DNA of 34,566 bases from an uncultured Treponema sp. (GTDB lineage: Bacteria > Spirochaetota > Spirochaetia > Treponematales > Treponemataceae), in contig CALGGS010000202.1 in NCBI GenBank assembly GCA_937915735.1, positions 1 through 34,566 on the forward strand, read 5' to 3'. The notes beneath the pieces are model-generated. The model was not told the origin of the DNA, searched no databases, and worked only from the letters and a program-made list of their open reading frames with translations. Positions 16,103 through 24,622 of this stretch are shown here, piece by piece. The translations under genes were made by a program, and so were the position numbers. Position 1 is the first letter of the stretch. Every line of letters starts with the position of its first letter.

Positions 16103-16162
16103 TGCGGAGACCCTTTGCTGATTCCACTTTTCTCTTTCCTGAATTTTCATTATCTTTACTAT

Positions 16163-17032
16163 ATGAATAACACAGATTTCCTAGAATTTAATGATATATC
16201 TTTTACCTACCCTGCAGTTGAGGGCGATTTAGACGAAAACGGCAATCAGATTGAGATGAAACCGGTTTTCGAGCATTTTTCTGCAAGCCTTCCGAAGGGG
16301 TTCGTAAGTTTTGTCGGTCAAAATGGCTGCGGAAAATCAACGCTAATGCTGCTTGCAAGCGGACGACTTACTCCACAAAACGGAAAGGTCTCACTTTTAG
16401 GAAAAAATCCTGCTGCGCTGGATGACGAGCAAAAAAATCTTCTCGCTTCTGTCATCTACCAGAATATGGAATTTGAAACCGAAGACAAAGTCTGCGAGCT
16501 TCTCTCTTATGTCTACCAGAACGGCGCTTTAAAAGGCAAGGCAAGCGCAATCCGTACTGCACCTGCAATGTCGGACAAGGCCGAGACATCTCTCCTAAAC
16601 GAAGTAATCGATATCTTCGAGCTAAAAGCAGTCCTCGACCACCCCCTCACTCATCTCAGCAAGGGCGAAATTCAGAGGGTTTTGCTTGCCTTCGGCATTT
16701 TATATGGCAGTGAATCTCTTTTTATGGACGAGCCGCTTTTTGCACTTGAGCCGCACCAAAAAGAAGCTGCCCTCGCCTATCTTAAAGAATTCGTTCATAA
16801 AACCGGAAAAACTATTTATATTTCAATGCACGAGCTGGACTTAACTAAAAAATACGCTGACACGGTTCTTCTTTTCTATCCGAACAGAGATATGGCACTT
16901 GGCACTCCGGAAGAGGTTCTTACGCGTGATGAAGTAGAAAAGGCCTATGGTGTCCCATACGCAATGCTGAAAGACCACGAAAATTTAAGCCGTGAATATC
17001 TTAACAGCCTAAGCCAGACAAAAAAAGAATAG
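16163..17032 (+). CDS. ABC transporter ATP-binding protein, orphan
   Basis: A 289-residue ATPase with Walker A GQNGCGKST (about 52-60), Q-loop YQNME, signature LSKGEIQR, Walker B SLFMDEP and the switch His in ISMHELD. The signature LSKGE is a small change from LSGGQ. Between the Q-loop and the signature there is an Ala/Lys-rich insertion (ALKGKASAIRTAPAMSDK). No permease or binding protein is adjacent, so it works with proteins encoded elsewhere or is not a transporter subunit. The start at 16163 gives MNNTDFLEFNDISFTYP; an upstream in-frame start at 16115 would add an unrelated hydrophobic stretch. TATCTT lies 6 nt before this ATG. Confidence 0.85.
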   Translation: MNNTDFLEFNDISFTYPAVEGDLDENGNQIEMKPVFEHFSASLPKGFVSFVGQNGCGKSTLMLLASGRLTPQNGKVSLLGKNPAALDDEQKNLLASVIYQNMEFETEDKVCELLSYVYQNGALKGKASAIRTAPAMSDKAETSLLNEVIDIFELKAVLDHPLTHLSKGEIQRVLLAFGILYGSESLFMDEPLFALEPHQKEAALAYLKEFVHKTGKTIYISMHELDLTKKYADTVLLFYPNRDMALGTPEEVLTRDEVEKAYGVPYAMLKDHENLSREYLNSLSQTKKE

Positions 17033-17080
17033 GAATCGCCTGGAAAATCGCCCAAGACGAGTTTTCAGAGAACCCATATA

Positions 17081-17109
17081 TTCTCAAAATTGCAACAAAA
17101 TTGTACAAT
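17081..17109 (+). promoter_or_regulatory. Candidate promoter of the lysA-like gene (leaderless)
   Basis: TTCTCA at 17081-17086, a 17-bp spacer, and TACAAT at 17104-17109. The ATG at 17118 follows after 8 nt (CTCCCATT) with no Shine-Dalgarno sequence. Confidence 0.5.
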
Positions 17110-17117
17110 CTCCCATT

Positions 17118-18386
17118 ATGAAAACATTTCCACTTTCACACGAGCAATTGACAAAATTGACGGAAACTTTCCCGACTCCGTTTTATCTGTATGACGAAAA
17201 GGCTATCCGCGAGAATATGCGGAAATTCACGAAGGCATTTTCTATTTTCCCGGCTTTCCGCGAATATTACGCCGTAAAAGCCTGCCCTAACCCTTACATT
17301 TTAAAAATTTTGGCAAGCGAAGGCTGCGGCGCGGACTGTTCAAGCCTTCCTGAGCTTATGCTTTCTGCTATGAGCGGAATCAAGGGAAAGCATGTAATGT
17401 TCACATCGAACGAAACTCCTGCCTCAGAGTACAAATATGCCGCCGCAAACGGAAATATCATAAATCTTGACGACATTACTCACATTTCATTCTTAAAAGA
17501 AGCCCTGGGCGGAGCCTTACCTGAAACAATCTGCTTCCGATACAACCCCGGCTCGCTAAAGCACGGCTGCAACTCAATCATCGGAAAGCCAGAGGAAGCA
17601 AAATATGGTCTGACACGAGAGCAGATGTTTGAGGCCTACAAAATCTGTAAGGAAGAAGGTGTAAAGCATTTCGGCCTTCACACAATGGTCGCTTCAAATG
17701 AGCTCAACCCTGACTTTTTCGTAGACACGGCAAAACTCGTTTTTGAGCTTGCCGCCGAAGTAAAAGAAAAACTCGGAGTCAGAATCGAATTCGTGGACTT
17801 GGGAGGCGGATTAGGAATTCCCTACAAGCCGGACCAAAAAGCCGTCGATTACGATGTAGTCGCAAAAGGAATTCGCGCCGAATACGACCGCGTTGTAGTT
17901 CCGGCAGGCCTTGACCCGCTGGAAATTTACTGGGAATGTGGCCGCCCGATTACAGGTCCATACGGATGGCTCGTAGCAAAGGCTATCCACGAAAAGCACA
18001 TCTACCGTGAATATATCGGCTTAGACAGTTGTATGGCAGACTTAATGAGGCCTGGAATGTACGGCGCTTACCATGAAGTCACTGTTTCTGGAAAAGAAAA
18101 TGCCCCAAAAGACCATATTTATGATGTAGTCGGCTCTCTTTGTGAAAACTGCGACAAATTTGCCGTTCAGCGGGAATTGCCGAAAATCGATATGGGCGAC
18201 CTAGTGATTATCCATGATGCCGGCGCTCACGGGCGGGCAATGGGCTTTAACTACAACGGAAAGCTCCGCTGCGGAGAATTGCTTCTTCGGCAAGACGGCA
18301 GCATAAAAGAAATCCGTCGCCGTGAAACAATCGATGACCTTTTCAGCACGCTTGATTTGGGCGGACTTGACGATTTTAAAGCATAG
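17118..18386 (+). CDS. lysA: Diaminopimelate decarboxylase-like PLP enzyme
   Basis: A 422-residue fold-III PLP decarboxylase. The PLP lysine is K54 in EYYAVKACP; FVDLGGGLGIPY is the glycine-rich phosphate site; ECGRPITG corresponds to the EPGR substrate-binding motif; and CENCD (342-346) corresponds to the catalytic CESGD motif, with Cys342 and Asp346 kept. Length is normal for LysA, which turns meso-diaminopimelate into lysine. The changes EPGR to ECGR and CESGD to CENCD leave room for another substrate such as a carboxylated polyamine precursor, so the name is a best guess. The SpoU gene follows after 8 bp, so they form an operon. Confidence 0.75.
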   Translation: MKTFPLSHEQLTKLTETFPTPFYLYDEKAIRENMRKFTKAFSIFPAFREYYAVKACPNPYILKILASEGCGADCSSLPELMLSAMSGIKGKHVMFTSNETPASEYKYAAANGNIINLDDITHISFLKEALGGALPETICFRYNPGSLKHGCNSIIGKPEEAKYGLTREQMFEAYKICKEEGVKHFGLHTMVASNELNPDFFVDTAKLVFELAAEVKEKLGVRIEFVDLGGGLGIPYKPDQKAVDYDVVAKGIRAEYDRVVVPAGLDPLEIYWECGRPITGPYGWLVAKAIHEKHIYREYIGLDSCMADLMRPGMYGAYHEVTVSGKENAPKDHIYDVVGSLCENCDKFAVQRELPKIDMGDLVIIHDAGAHGRAMGFNYNGKLRCGELLLRQDGSIKEIRRRETIDDLFSTLDLGGLDDFKA

Positions 18387-18394
18387 CCTCAAAA

Positions 18395-19234
18395 ATGATT
18401 GAAGTTCATAAGCTGAATCAGCTTCAGCCAGGCCAAAAGCGAAGGAAGCTTGCCTTAACTTTTGGTGCCCTGGAGCGTGATGTTGACGGAATTCCGGAAA
18501 AAGGCAACGAATACAACTTTAAAAACATTTCTCGTGCAGATTACATAAAAAAACTCATTTCGATTGTAGTTCAAGACAAGGAGCTTATTCCCGAAAGGAA
18601 AAATCAGCTCGAAGCCCTTCTGTCTCTTGAACCCTTTGACGAAAAGCGGGCATGTAATCTTGCGCGCAACGCCCTTCTTTCAATTCTGGGAACCTTTCCC
18701 GCTGAATGGGATTTGATTATCGCTCCTCACCCTTCTCCTCTCGATGAAAATGGTCTTGTAAGGCAGCGGGATTTTTTTCCCGGAATCTATGTTTATGCAG
18801 AAGATATTCGCTCGCCATTCAACTGCGGTTCAATTTTCAGAACGGCGGAAGCTATGGGTGCCGAAAAGGTTCTGATTTCTCCCATGTGCATTGACCCAAA
18901 TCATCAAAAAGCGCTTAGAAGCGGAATGGGCTGCATAGAAACGATAGGTTTTGAAAAAAAGAGCGTCGATGAGCTTGAAGAATTCGCCAAAAAAAACGAC
19001 CTTCCAATTTTCGTCCTTGAAACTGGCGGAACTCCAATCGAAGAATTTAATTTCCCTAAAAAAGGAATCTGTATTATCGGGTCAGAAGAGCTGGGGGTCA
19101 GCCCTGAAGCGTTGAGCAAAGCGACTTACGGAAGAGTTACAATCCCCATGAAAGGCTTAAAGGCCTCGCTGAATGTGGGCGTTGCCTACGGGATTTTAAT
19201 GCAAAAGTGGGTTGAGGCTATTTCTTCAAAATGA
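18395..19234 (+). CDS. SpoU/TrmH-family RNA 2'-O-methyltransferase
   Basis: A 279-residue protein with a SPOUT knot. Motif 1 is RSPFNCGSIFRTAEAMGAEKV, motif 2 is GICIIGSEELGVS, and motif 3 is VTIPMKGLKASLNVGVAYGI, all with the usual residues. The N-terminal 130 residues are helical and do not match the L30e-like substrate domain of RlmB. The target could be a tRNA or rRNA ribose and cannot be chosen from sequence. It lies 8 bp after the lysA-like gene. Its last 17 bp overlap the end of the convergent coiled-coil gene. Confidence 0.85.
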   Translation: MIEVHKLNQLQPGQKRRKLALTFGALERDVDGIPEKGNEYNFKNISRADYIKKLISIVVQDKELIPERKNQLEALLSLEPFDEKRACNLARNALLSILGTFPAEWDLIIAPHPSPLDENGLVRQRDFFPGIYVYAEDIRSPFNCGSIFRTAEAMGAEKVLISPMCIDPNHQKALRSGMGCIETIGFEKKSVDELEEFAKKNDLPIFVLETGGTPIEEFNFPKKGICIIGSEELGVSPEALSKATYGRVTIPMKGLKASLNVGVAYGILMQKWVEAISSK

Positions 19235-20669
19235 TTCTGATTCTGTCTCCGACCTGCACTTGGTAGACATTCTGGGCGGGGCTTCCTTCTGCAATTGTCT
19301 GAGTCACTACAAAGCCCTCCCCGTTCTGAGCGATTGTACCGTCAGAAACATGCTTGTTCCCACTCAAAATCTGAACAGGACTTCCTTCACCGACTTTTAT
19401 TCTGCTCATCTTTGCTACATAAACCGTGAAATTCGGTGAATTTTCCGTACTTTCAACGATTCCGTCACAAGAAATTTCAGAAAGATACTCATCAATAAAA
19501 CTGTCTTTTACAGCAGCTTCCGTTTTTAGGGAATTCACCTCGTTCTGGAGCTTTTCGCCGCTTTTTGCCAGCTCACTCGCAATCTCATAAGACTGATGCA
19601 TCATCGCAGGAACATAATCCTTGATTGAGTTTTCCATTGGGATTGGCTTAAATCGGTAGGCGATAGTCTTAAGCTCCTGAAGCTCGTCCTTTGCTTTCTT
19701 TACAGATTCTGCAAAAGCATTTGAGCTATTTTCGTCTGTAAAATCACTTTCCTTAAAATCAAGATTTTCAACGGATTTCCAAAGAGTTGATGAAGCAAGG
19801 CTGTTTTTAATTCCCACATCCAAAATGATTTTATTCTGCTCACGGCTTTCTTCCCGCGCCTTAGGGTCAAGAAGGTCAATTTTTGCCTGATAAATGCTCC
19901 GGACTTCCTCGACAGCGTTTTTCTGGTCTTCTGCGGCCTTTAATTGCTGCGCAAGCAACTGAGAGCGAAGCTCATGGATTTTCTTTTCGTATTTGTCGCT
20001 CTGGTTTTTCATCTGCATATCGTGGAGCTGTTTAGTTGAGTCCAGAGAAGATTCTGCGCTCTGTGCCTCTGAAAGTTTTGTCGCGTCATAAGAGTCGAGA
20101 GCAGTCTTTATTTTGTTTATTTCCTCATCTGCATTCGCAATTTCCGCGTCATAAGAATTGTTAATGCTCTGAACAGTCGTGTTGTAATCAAGCTCGATTT
20201 TTGCTTTTCGGTCTGCGATGGAATCTTTTGTAGCCACTGTTGAAACTGACTGCAAGGTGAACAAGTCCATCTCGCGCTTCTGCTCAGCCTGTCTTAACTC
20301 CTCATCACGGTTTTGAATCAGACTCTCTTTGTTTTTTAAGGCATTTTCATAAAGATTTTGAACTCGACCTGCAGAACTCAGCAGGGAACGCAAATTCAAG
20401 TCATCAAAAGAGTCGATATTTATCGTAATTTTATGATTTGAATGAGAAACAAGACCGATTGTCGTAAAAGTTCCTGCCCCGACAATAAAAAAACAAGCGG
20501 CAAGCAAAATCCAGACAAAAGGATTTTTGTGCTTTGCGGTCTTTGCATACTCCTCTTCCAAATCGTAAGTTACGACGGCTTCATTATCCTGATTTTTTAA
20601 ATCATCTCCCAAAAAAAGGGCGACTTCCTTGTGCGTAAAATCTGCGCTTATTTCGTTTGCATTGTCCAT
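19218..20669 (-). CDS. Membrane-anchored coiled-coil protein coupled to the cyclase
   Basis: A 483-residue protein of unrecognised family. A cytoplasmic N-terminus of about 50 residues is followed by one membrane helix (about 51-74, PFVWILLAACFFIVGAGTF), long charged coiled-coil regions (about 95-275 and 300-390), and a C-terminal beta-rich domain (KVGEGSPVQILSG...VGDRIRIILKK). The ATG at 20669 has GGAG at 20679-20676 and lies inside the cyclase gene, overlapping it by 22 bp, so the two are translationally coupled. An in-frame TTG at 20681 coincides with the ribosome site and is rejected. The layout suggests a periplasmic rod, possibly a partner of the cyclase. Confidence 0.7.
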   Translation of the reverse strand: MDNANEISADFTHKEVALFLGDDLKNQDNEAVVTYDLEEEYAKTAKHKNPFVWILLAACFFIVGAGTFTTIGLVSHSNHKITINIDSFDDLNLRSLLSSAGRVQNLYENALKNKESLIQNRDEELRQAEQKREMDLFTLQSVSTVATKDSIADRKAKIELDYNTTVQSINNSYDAEIANADEEINKIKTALDSYDATKLSEAQSAESSLDSTKQLHDMQMKNQSDKYEKKIHELRSQLLAQQLKAAEDQKNAVEEVRSIYQAKIDLLDPKAREESREQNKIILDVGIKNSLASSTLWKSVENLDFKESDFTDENSSNAFAESVKKAKDELQELKTIAYRFKPIPMENSIKDYVPAMMHQSYEIASELAKSGEKLQNEVNSLKTEAAVKDSFIDEYLSEISCDGIVESTENSPNFTVYVAKMSRIKVGEGSPVQILSGNKHVSDGTIAQNGEGFVVTQTIAEGSPAQNVYQVQVGDRIRIILKK

Positions 20670-22378
20670 ATTCCGCTCCAATTTTTAGGTGCCTTGTCGT
20701 TTCCGATTCGTTCAAGGAAAACCTGAGAGGCCTCAATATCGCATTTTTTGAACTCGCTCCGAGCCCTATCCCAATCGCCAGAGTAGTAGGCTTGAAGTGC
20801 TTTTTCGTAGATTTCAAATTTTTCTTCGCCGCTTTGCCTTTCTGTATCCATCGGGAAGTAAATTTTCTTTCCTTCGGTTTTGCCTTTAACCTGAACAGTG
20901 TCAATTTCAAAGAATTTGTATTTTGTGACGCCCGCCTGTTCAATTTCGTCTTTTATATAACCAGAAACAATTACTGGCAGATGATAGATTCTCGTTAAGC
21001 CTTCAAGCCGGCTGGCAGAGTTTACATTGTCGCCGATTACGGTGTTAGTCATGTGCTCGTCTGAACCGATATTTCCGTAGAAAACATTTCCGCCGTCAAT
21101 ACCAACTCCGATGTCAATCAAAACGGCCTTAAAGATTCTTTCCTCGCTTTCGGTCAATGCCCTCTCTTTTTCGATTTCTGCCCTTCTCTCCATCATCCTT
21201 GTGCGGAGTTCTGCCGTTACCCGCGTAATTTGCCATGCACATTCAAGCGCATCAAGGGATTTATTTTCCGTGTTCCCGGTTCCGTAGATTGCAAGGATTG
21301 CATCCCCGATAATTGAGCCAATTACGCCCGAATTGTCGTGAACCTTTTTGATAACCTTGTCGTAGTGAACATTTAAAAGGTCGATAATGTCGTTTCCTAG
21401 AGTTTCCGTTCGGTAAGTGAAGCTTTTGATGTCAGAAAAAAGCATGACGAGATTTCGCTGGCTTCCTTCCAGCCGGATTTGATGCTCGTTGTAAGCCTTT
21501 GCGACGACATCCTTTGAGGCAAATTTTTGGAAAATGCCAAGCAAATTGTTGATTGTAGAAGAAAGAGAGTTAAAGCTTGCCGCAAGGTAAGTTACATCAT
21601 CATTCGGAGAATCTGAAAGGTCAATTATGGAAAGCCTTTGATTCGCCTGCATTTCGTACAAGTCGTTCGTAATTTTGTGAACATTCTGTAAAATCCGCTT
21701 GTACATAAAAATTCCCGCAAGCAAAAATCCGCCGACAATACACACAATTACGATAGAAATAATTCCGAAAAGAATGTTATTTGACTTCATCGTGTCAGAA
21801 AGAAGCTCAGCCCTCAAAAAAAAGCATTTCCAGTCTTCCTGATACTTGTAAACGCCGTAGTATTGACCTGAATCTGAAACAAAAAGAATCGAGCTGTCAG
21901 TAATTCCTTTGTCAAAATTCTGATTCATAATTGAGAGCGCCTCAGAATCTGAAAATTCTGTAGAAAGCTCGTTCAGAGAAGGAATGTCGCCTTCTTTTTT
22001 TTCAGGCATATTTTCCGGAAGAGGCGCCGCGCTTGCACAAAAAAGGATTTTCCCCTGCCTGTCAAAGGCAGCCGCAAGGCTGTTAGGAAGCTCGAAGCCC
22101 CGCTTTGCTGTGGCAGAAAGAGCCTTTATACTGTCGTCTCTATTTCCTGTGAATGTAAGGATTTGGAACTGATTTCCGCTCGCCGTGTAAATATCCTTTA
22201 GCTGACTTACCATAATCGAATTGTTCAGTTTGATAATCTGGGCGCGGGAAAGAAAAGAATTCACGAAGTTTGTCGCAAAGTTTGAAAGAAGAAGAAGTGA
22301 TACGAAAATCACCAGAAGCTTCAGCGAAATTGGAATGATATTTGTTTGACCGACTTTTTGAAAAGGGCTTTTAGACAT
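20648..22378 (-). CDS. Class III nucleotide cyclase with periplasmic sensor and HAMP
   Basis: A 576-residue membrane cyclase. TM1 is about 18-40, a periplasmic sensing region (about 45-200) follows, then TM2 (about 202-226), a HAMP linker and a catalytic domain (about 300-505). The metal aspartates are present: D316 (LFSDIKSF) and D359 (IIGDAILAIYG). The transition-state Asn and Arg are in IGDNVNSASRLE. The base-recognising Lys (KFIGD in many bacterial enzymes) is replaced by Ser (GSIIGD), and its usual partner position is Thr (TNTVIGD), so ATP specificity is unproven. The start at 22378 (MSKSPFQKV) fits a promoter 21 nt upstream; longer in-frame starts lie upstream of that promoter. Confidence 0.8.
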   Translation of the reverse strand: MSKSPFQKVGQTNIIPISLKLLVIFVSLLLLSNFATNFVNSFLSRAQIIKLNNSIMVSQLKDIYTASGNQFQILTFTGNRDDSIKALSATAKRGFELPNSLAAAFDRQGKILFCASAAPLPENMPEKKEGDIPSLNELSTEFSDSEALSIMNQNFDKGITDSSILFVSDSGQYYGVYKYQEDWKCFFLRAELLSDTMKSNNILFGIISIVIVCIVGGFLLAGIFMYKRILQNVHKITNDLYEMQANQRLSIIDLSDSPNDDVTYLAASFNSLSSTINNLLGIFQKFASKDVVAKAYNEHQIRLEGSQRNLVMLFSDIKSFTYRTETLGNDIIDLLNVHYDKVIKKVHDNSGVIGSIIGDAILAIYGTGNTENKSLDALECAWQITRVTAELRTRMMERRAEIEKERALTESEERIFKAVLIDIGVGIDGGNVFYGNIGSDEHMTNTVIGDNVNSASRLEGLTRIYHLPVIVSGYIKDEIEQAGVTKYKFFEIDTVQVKGKTEGKKIYFPMDTERQSGEEKFEIYEKALQAYYSGDWDRARSEFKKCDIEASQVFLERIGNDKAPKNWSGIWTMQTK

Positions 22379-22399
22379 AGCGGGAGATTCCTCAGCCCA

Positions 22400-22428
22400 A
22401 TTATAAACGAAAAAAAAGTAATTAGCAA
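22400..22428 (-). promoter_or_regulatory. Candidate promoter of the cyclase operon
   Basis: On the minus strand, -35 TTGCTA (22428-22423), a 17-bp spacer and -10 TATAAT (22405-22400). The ATG at 22378 lies 21 nt downstream with GAGG in between. It is one of the best sigma-70-like promoters in the window. Confidence 0.65.
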
Positions 22429-22477
22429 ATAAATATCGTGTTAGAAAAAAAAATGAAAAAGATTCTCTCTGCGTTTT

Positions 22478-22611
22478 GGGGCTGTCCAATAATTATGAGT
22501 CATAGCCCGGCTTGACAACCTGTCATTGCCCGGCTTGACCGGGCAATCTCACGCAGGGGATTTTCGGGTCAAACCCGAAAATGACACTTTTTGAACTTAT
22601 TGGACAGCCCC
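22478..22611. mobile_element. MITE-like element, copy A
   Basis: A 134-bp non-coding element bounded by perfect 15-bp terminal inverted repeats (GGGGCTGTCCAATAA and TTATTGGACAGCCCC). Inside are a decayed unit (about 22499-22521), a full palindromic unit (ATTGCCCGG, loop CTTGA, CCGGGCAAT), and an oppositely oriented unit (ATTTTCGGG, loop TCAAA, CCCGAAAAT). It lies between the divergent cyclase and radC genes and contains no open frame of note. It is related to the copy at 33431-33583. Confidence 0.8.
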
Positions 22612-22661
22612 GTGTTTCGGCAATTTTTTCTCTAGTGAACATTTTTTTTTGCTTTTGATGA

Positions 22662-22682
22662 TTTTTGTTAAAATAACAAAAA
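22662..22682. promoter_or_regulatory. Inverted repeat upstream of radC
   Basis: TTTTTGTTA (22662-22670), a 3-nt spacer, then TAACAAAAA (22674-22682), perfectly complementary. It lies about 60 bp before radC. It may be an operator or a weak bidirectional terminator. Confidence 0.4.
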
Positions 22683-22742
22683 TTTATTGAGTTTCATTTC
22701 CTAAAATCTCTTTTCTTTTCATATATATTTTTGGAGGCACTG

Positions 22743-23519
22743 ATGAACAATCCACTTACGATTACAGATTATCCTTTTTTTGAAGATGAGAAAAAAATTG
22801 AGATTCGAGAGCTTACTATAAAAAACGGGCTTTCGTTTCCGACGGATGAAGAGCTGATAATGCTGATTCTTGGGAGCGGAACAAAAAAAACTCCCATAAA
22901 GGAACTTGCGCATCAGATTTTTGAAACAGTGCTTTCTTCAAATCGTGAAAATCTTATTGAAAATTTAATGAAAATCAACGGAGTCGGACAGAGCAAGGCG
23001 CTTATGGTCGCTTCAGCCCTTGAATTCGGAAAAAGGCTGAACAGAAATCCGCAGTCTTACTTTCACACTCCGGCTGATGTAATTCCTTTTATCCAAAATT
23101 ATGCAATGCAAAGCCAGGAGCATTTTCTTTGCATAAGCCTGAACGGAGCCAGGGAAATTCTTTCTATCCGAGTTATTTCCACCGGGGCAAGCAATATGGC
23201 AATAGTAGAGCCACGGGAAGTTTTTTGTGAGGCAATAAAGGAGCATGCGTCTGCAATCATTTTGAGCCACAATCATCCCAGCGGGAACACATCCCCTTCC
23301 TTTGAAGATGTAAAAATCACCCTAAGGCTTGCAAAAGCGGCGGACATTCTTGGAATCAAGCTTCTGGACCATATCATCATCTCACGGACAAATTATTTCA
23401 GCTTTTATGAGAACAAATTTATGGATATGGACTCAATGCTCGTTACCCTCGAAAAATATGCCGTTCTTTGCGAAGAAACTGACCGCAAATTGCATAGAGA
23501 AAATTCAATGTCAGTATAA
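22743..23519 (+). CDS. radC: RadC/JAB-domain protein
   Basis: A 258-residue RadC-type protein. The N-terminal part has a helix-hairpin-helix (LMKINGVGQSKALMVASAL, about 73-91). The C-terminal JAB/MPN domain has the metal motif SHNHPSGNTSPSFED with H176, H178 and D189. RadC was once called a DNA-repair protein, but its biochemical role remains unsettled; JAB domains often bind zinc and many act as proteases. The ATG at 22743 follows GGAGG at 22733-22737. It is not clearly in an operon with the DctP genes, which have a separate candidate promoter. Confidence 0.88.
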   Translation: MNNPLTITDYPFFEDEKKIEIRELTIKNGLSFPTDEELIMLILGSGTKKTPIKELAHQIFETVLSSNRENLIENLMKINGVGQSKALMVASALEFGKRLNRNPQSYFHTPADVIPFIQNYAMQSQEHFLCISLNGAREILSIRVISTGASNMAIVEPREVFCEAIKEHASAIILSHNHPSGNTSPSFEDVKITLRLAKAADILGIKLLDHIIISRTNYFSFYENKFMDMDSMLVTLEKYAVLCEETDRKLHRENSMSV

Positions 23520-23533
23520 AAGAACTGCAAAAT

Positions 23534-23562
23534 TTGACAAAATTCTAAATCTGTAAGAGAAT
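23534..23562 (+). promoter_or_regulatory. Candidate promoter of the dctP pair
   Basis: A perfect -35 box TTGACA (23534-23539), then 17 bp and a weaker -10 GAGAAT (23557-23562). An AT-rich 12-bp palindrome AATAATATTATT lies at 23574-23585, before the first gene. Confidence 0.4.
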
Positions 23563-23601
23563 ACGAATATCATAATAATATTATTTTAAGGTTTGTTTAT
23601 A

Positions 23602-24612
23602 ATGAAAAAATCGCTATTTTCAGTTATGTTCTCTATCGTAGCACTCACAACATTAATTTCTTGCTTCGAAAAGAAAAATCTTAATGACGAAAAAGAAATC
23701 ACTCTCGTTATGGCGGAGGTAAATCCTGCAGAAACTATCGCAGGTCAAATGGACCAGGCGTTTAAGCAAAAGGTCGAGGAGCTTTCAAACGGAAAAATCA
23801 AGATTGATTTGCAATGCGCCGGAATCCTCGGTGATGTTGACTCAGTTATGGCACTAATGCTAAAGCCAAATTCAACGATTCAGATTCACAGAATGTCAGC
23901 AGTAAATATGGCTATGTATGGCTGCAAAAAATCATCTTTGCTTTCTGTTCCTTTCACTTTTTCAAGCAAGGAGCATTTCTGGGACTTCGCCTCTTCAAAA
24001 GAAGGGCAGGAGATTCTTAACGAGCCGACTGAAATAGGACTTGGCCTGAAGGGGCTTTTCTATGGCGAAGAAGGCTTCCGTCACTTTTTTTCAACAAAAA
24101 AAATCGAAGGTGTCGGGGATTTTGAAAATCTTAAAGTCCGCGGAACAAATGACGAGGCAATGCAAGGCCTTTTGGCTGGCTTAAAAGCAGATTCTATTCC
24201 CGTAAACTATGCAGATCTTTATGTTGCCTTACAGACTGGCATAATTGACGCCGCAGAGCAACCAATCGCAAATTATCTGGCAAATCATTTTCACCAGGTC
24301 GCTCCATATATGATTTTTGACGGACACACTCTCGGAGTTATGGAAACAGTCATCACGAGCGAATGTTGGAACTCACTTACACAAAATCAGCAGAACATCC
24401 TTCTTGAAGCGGGAAAATATGCAAGCGATTTCTGCAAAAATCTTTCGCAAACCGAAGAAGACAAGGTTAAGGAAGAGCTTTTAAAAGAAGGAGCGACTTT
24501 AACCGAAGTAAAGGACATAAAACCTTGGCAGGAAGCTTGCAAAAATGTCATCAAGAAAGGTGCCGCCGTCGACGAAAAGCTATACGAAGAAATTTTAAGC
24601 TACGCAAAATAG
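23602..24612 (+). CDS. DctP-type TRAP solute-binding lipoprotein, first copy
   Basis: A 336-residue predicted lipoprotein: MKKSLFSVMFSIVALTTLISC, with Cys21 lipidated. The mature part begins with the TRAP DctP pattern (ITLVMAEVNPAETIAGQMDQAFKQKVEELSNGKIKIDL) and has the ligand-binding helix region LKVRGTNDEAMQGLLAGLKADSIPVNYADLYVALQTGIIDAAEQP. The RG-T arginine of the carboxylate-binding site appears as VRGTND. DctP proteins bring small carboxylates or similar ligands to a DctQM permease; no permease lies nearby. The ATG at 23602 follows AAGG; a TTG at 23593 is less likely. It is about half identical by eye to the next gene. Confidence 0.85.
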   Translation: MKKSLFSVMFSIVALTTLISCFEKKNLNDEKEITLVMAEVNPAETIAGQMDQAFKQKVEELSNGKIKIDLQCAGILGDVDSVMALMLKPNSTIQIHRMSAVNMAMYGCKKSSLLSVPFTFSSKEHFWDFASSKEGQEILNEPTEIGLGLKGLFYGEEGFRHFFSTKKIEGVGDFENLKVRGTNDEAMQGLLAGLKADSIPVNYADLYVALQTGIIDAAEQPIANYLANHFHQVAPYMIFDGHTLGVMETVITSECWNSLTQNQQNILLEAGKYASDFCKNLSQTEEDKVKEELLKEGATLTEVKDIKPWQEACKNVIKKGAAVDEKLYEEILSYAK

Positions 24613-24622
24613 GAGTCGAGTT

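Noticed and set aside
22379..22489. Longer start for the cyclase at 22489
   Set aside because: The extra residues lie upstream of the TTGCTA/TATAAT promoter, run into the repeat element, and give no sensible signal or domain.
22478..22611. Insertion sequence remnant with transposase
   Set aside because: At 134 bp it contains no transposase reading frame; terminal repeats and internal palindromes fit a MITE-like or REP-like element better.
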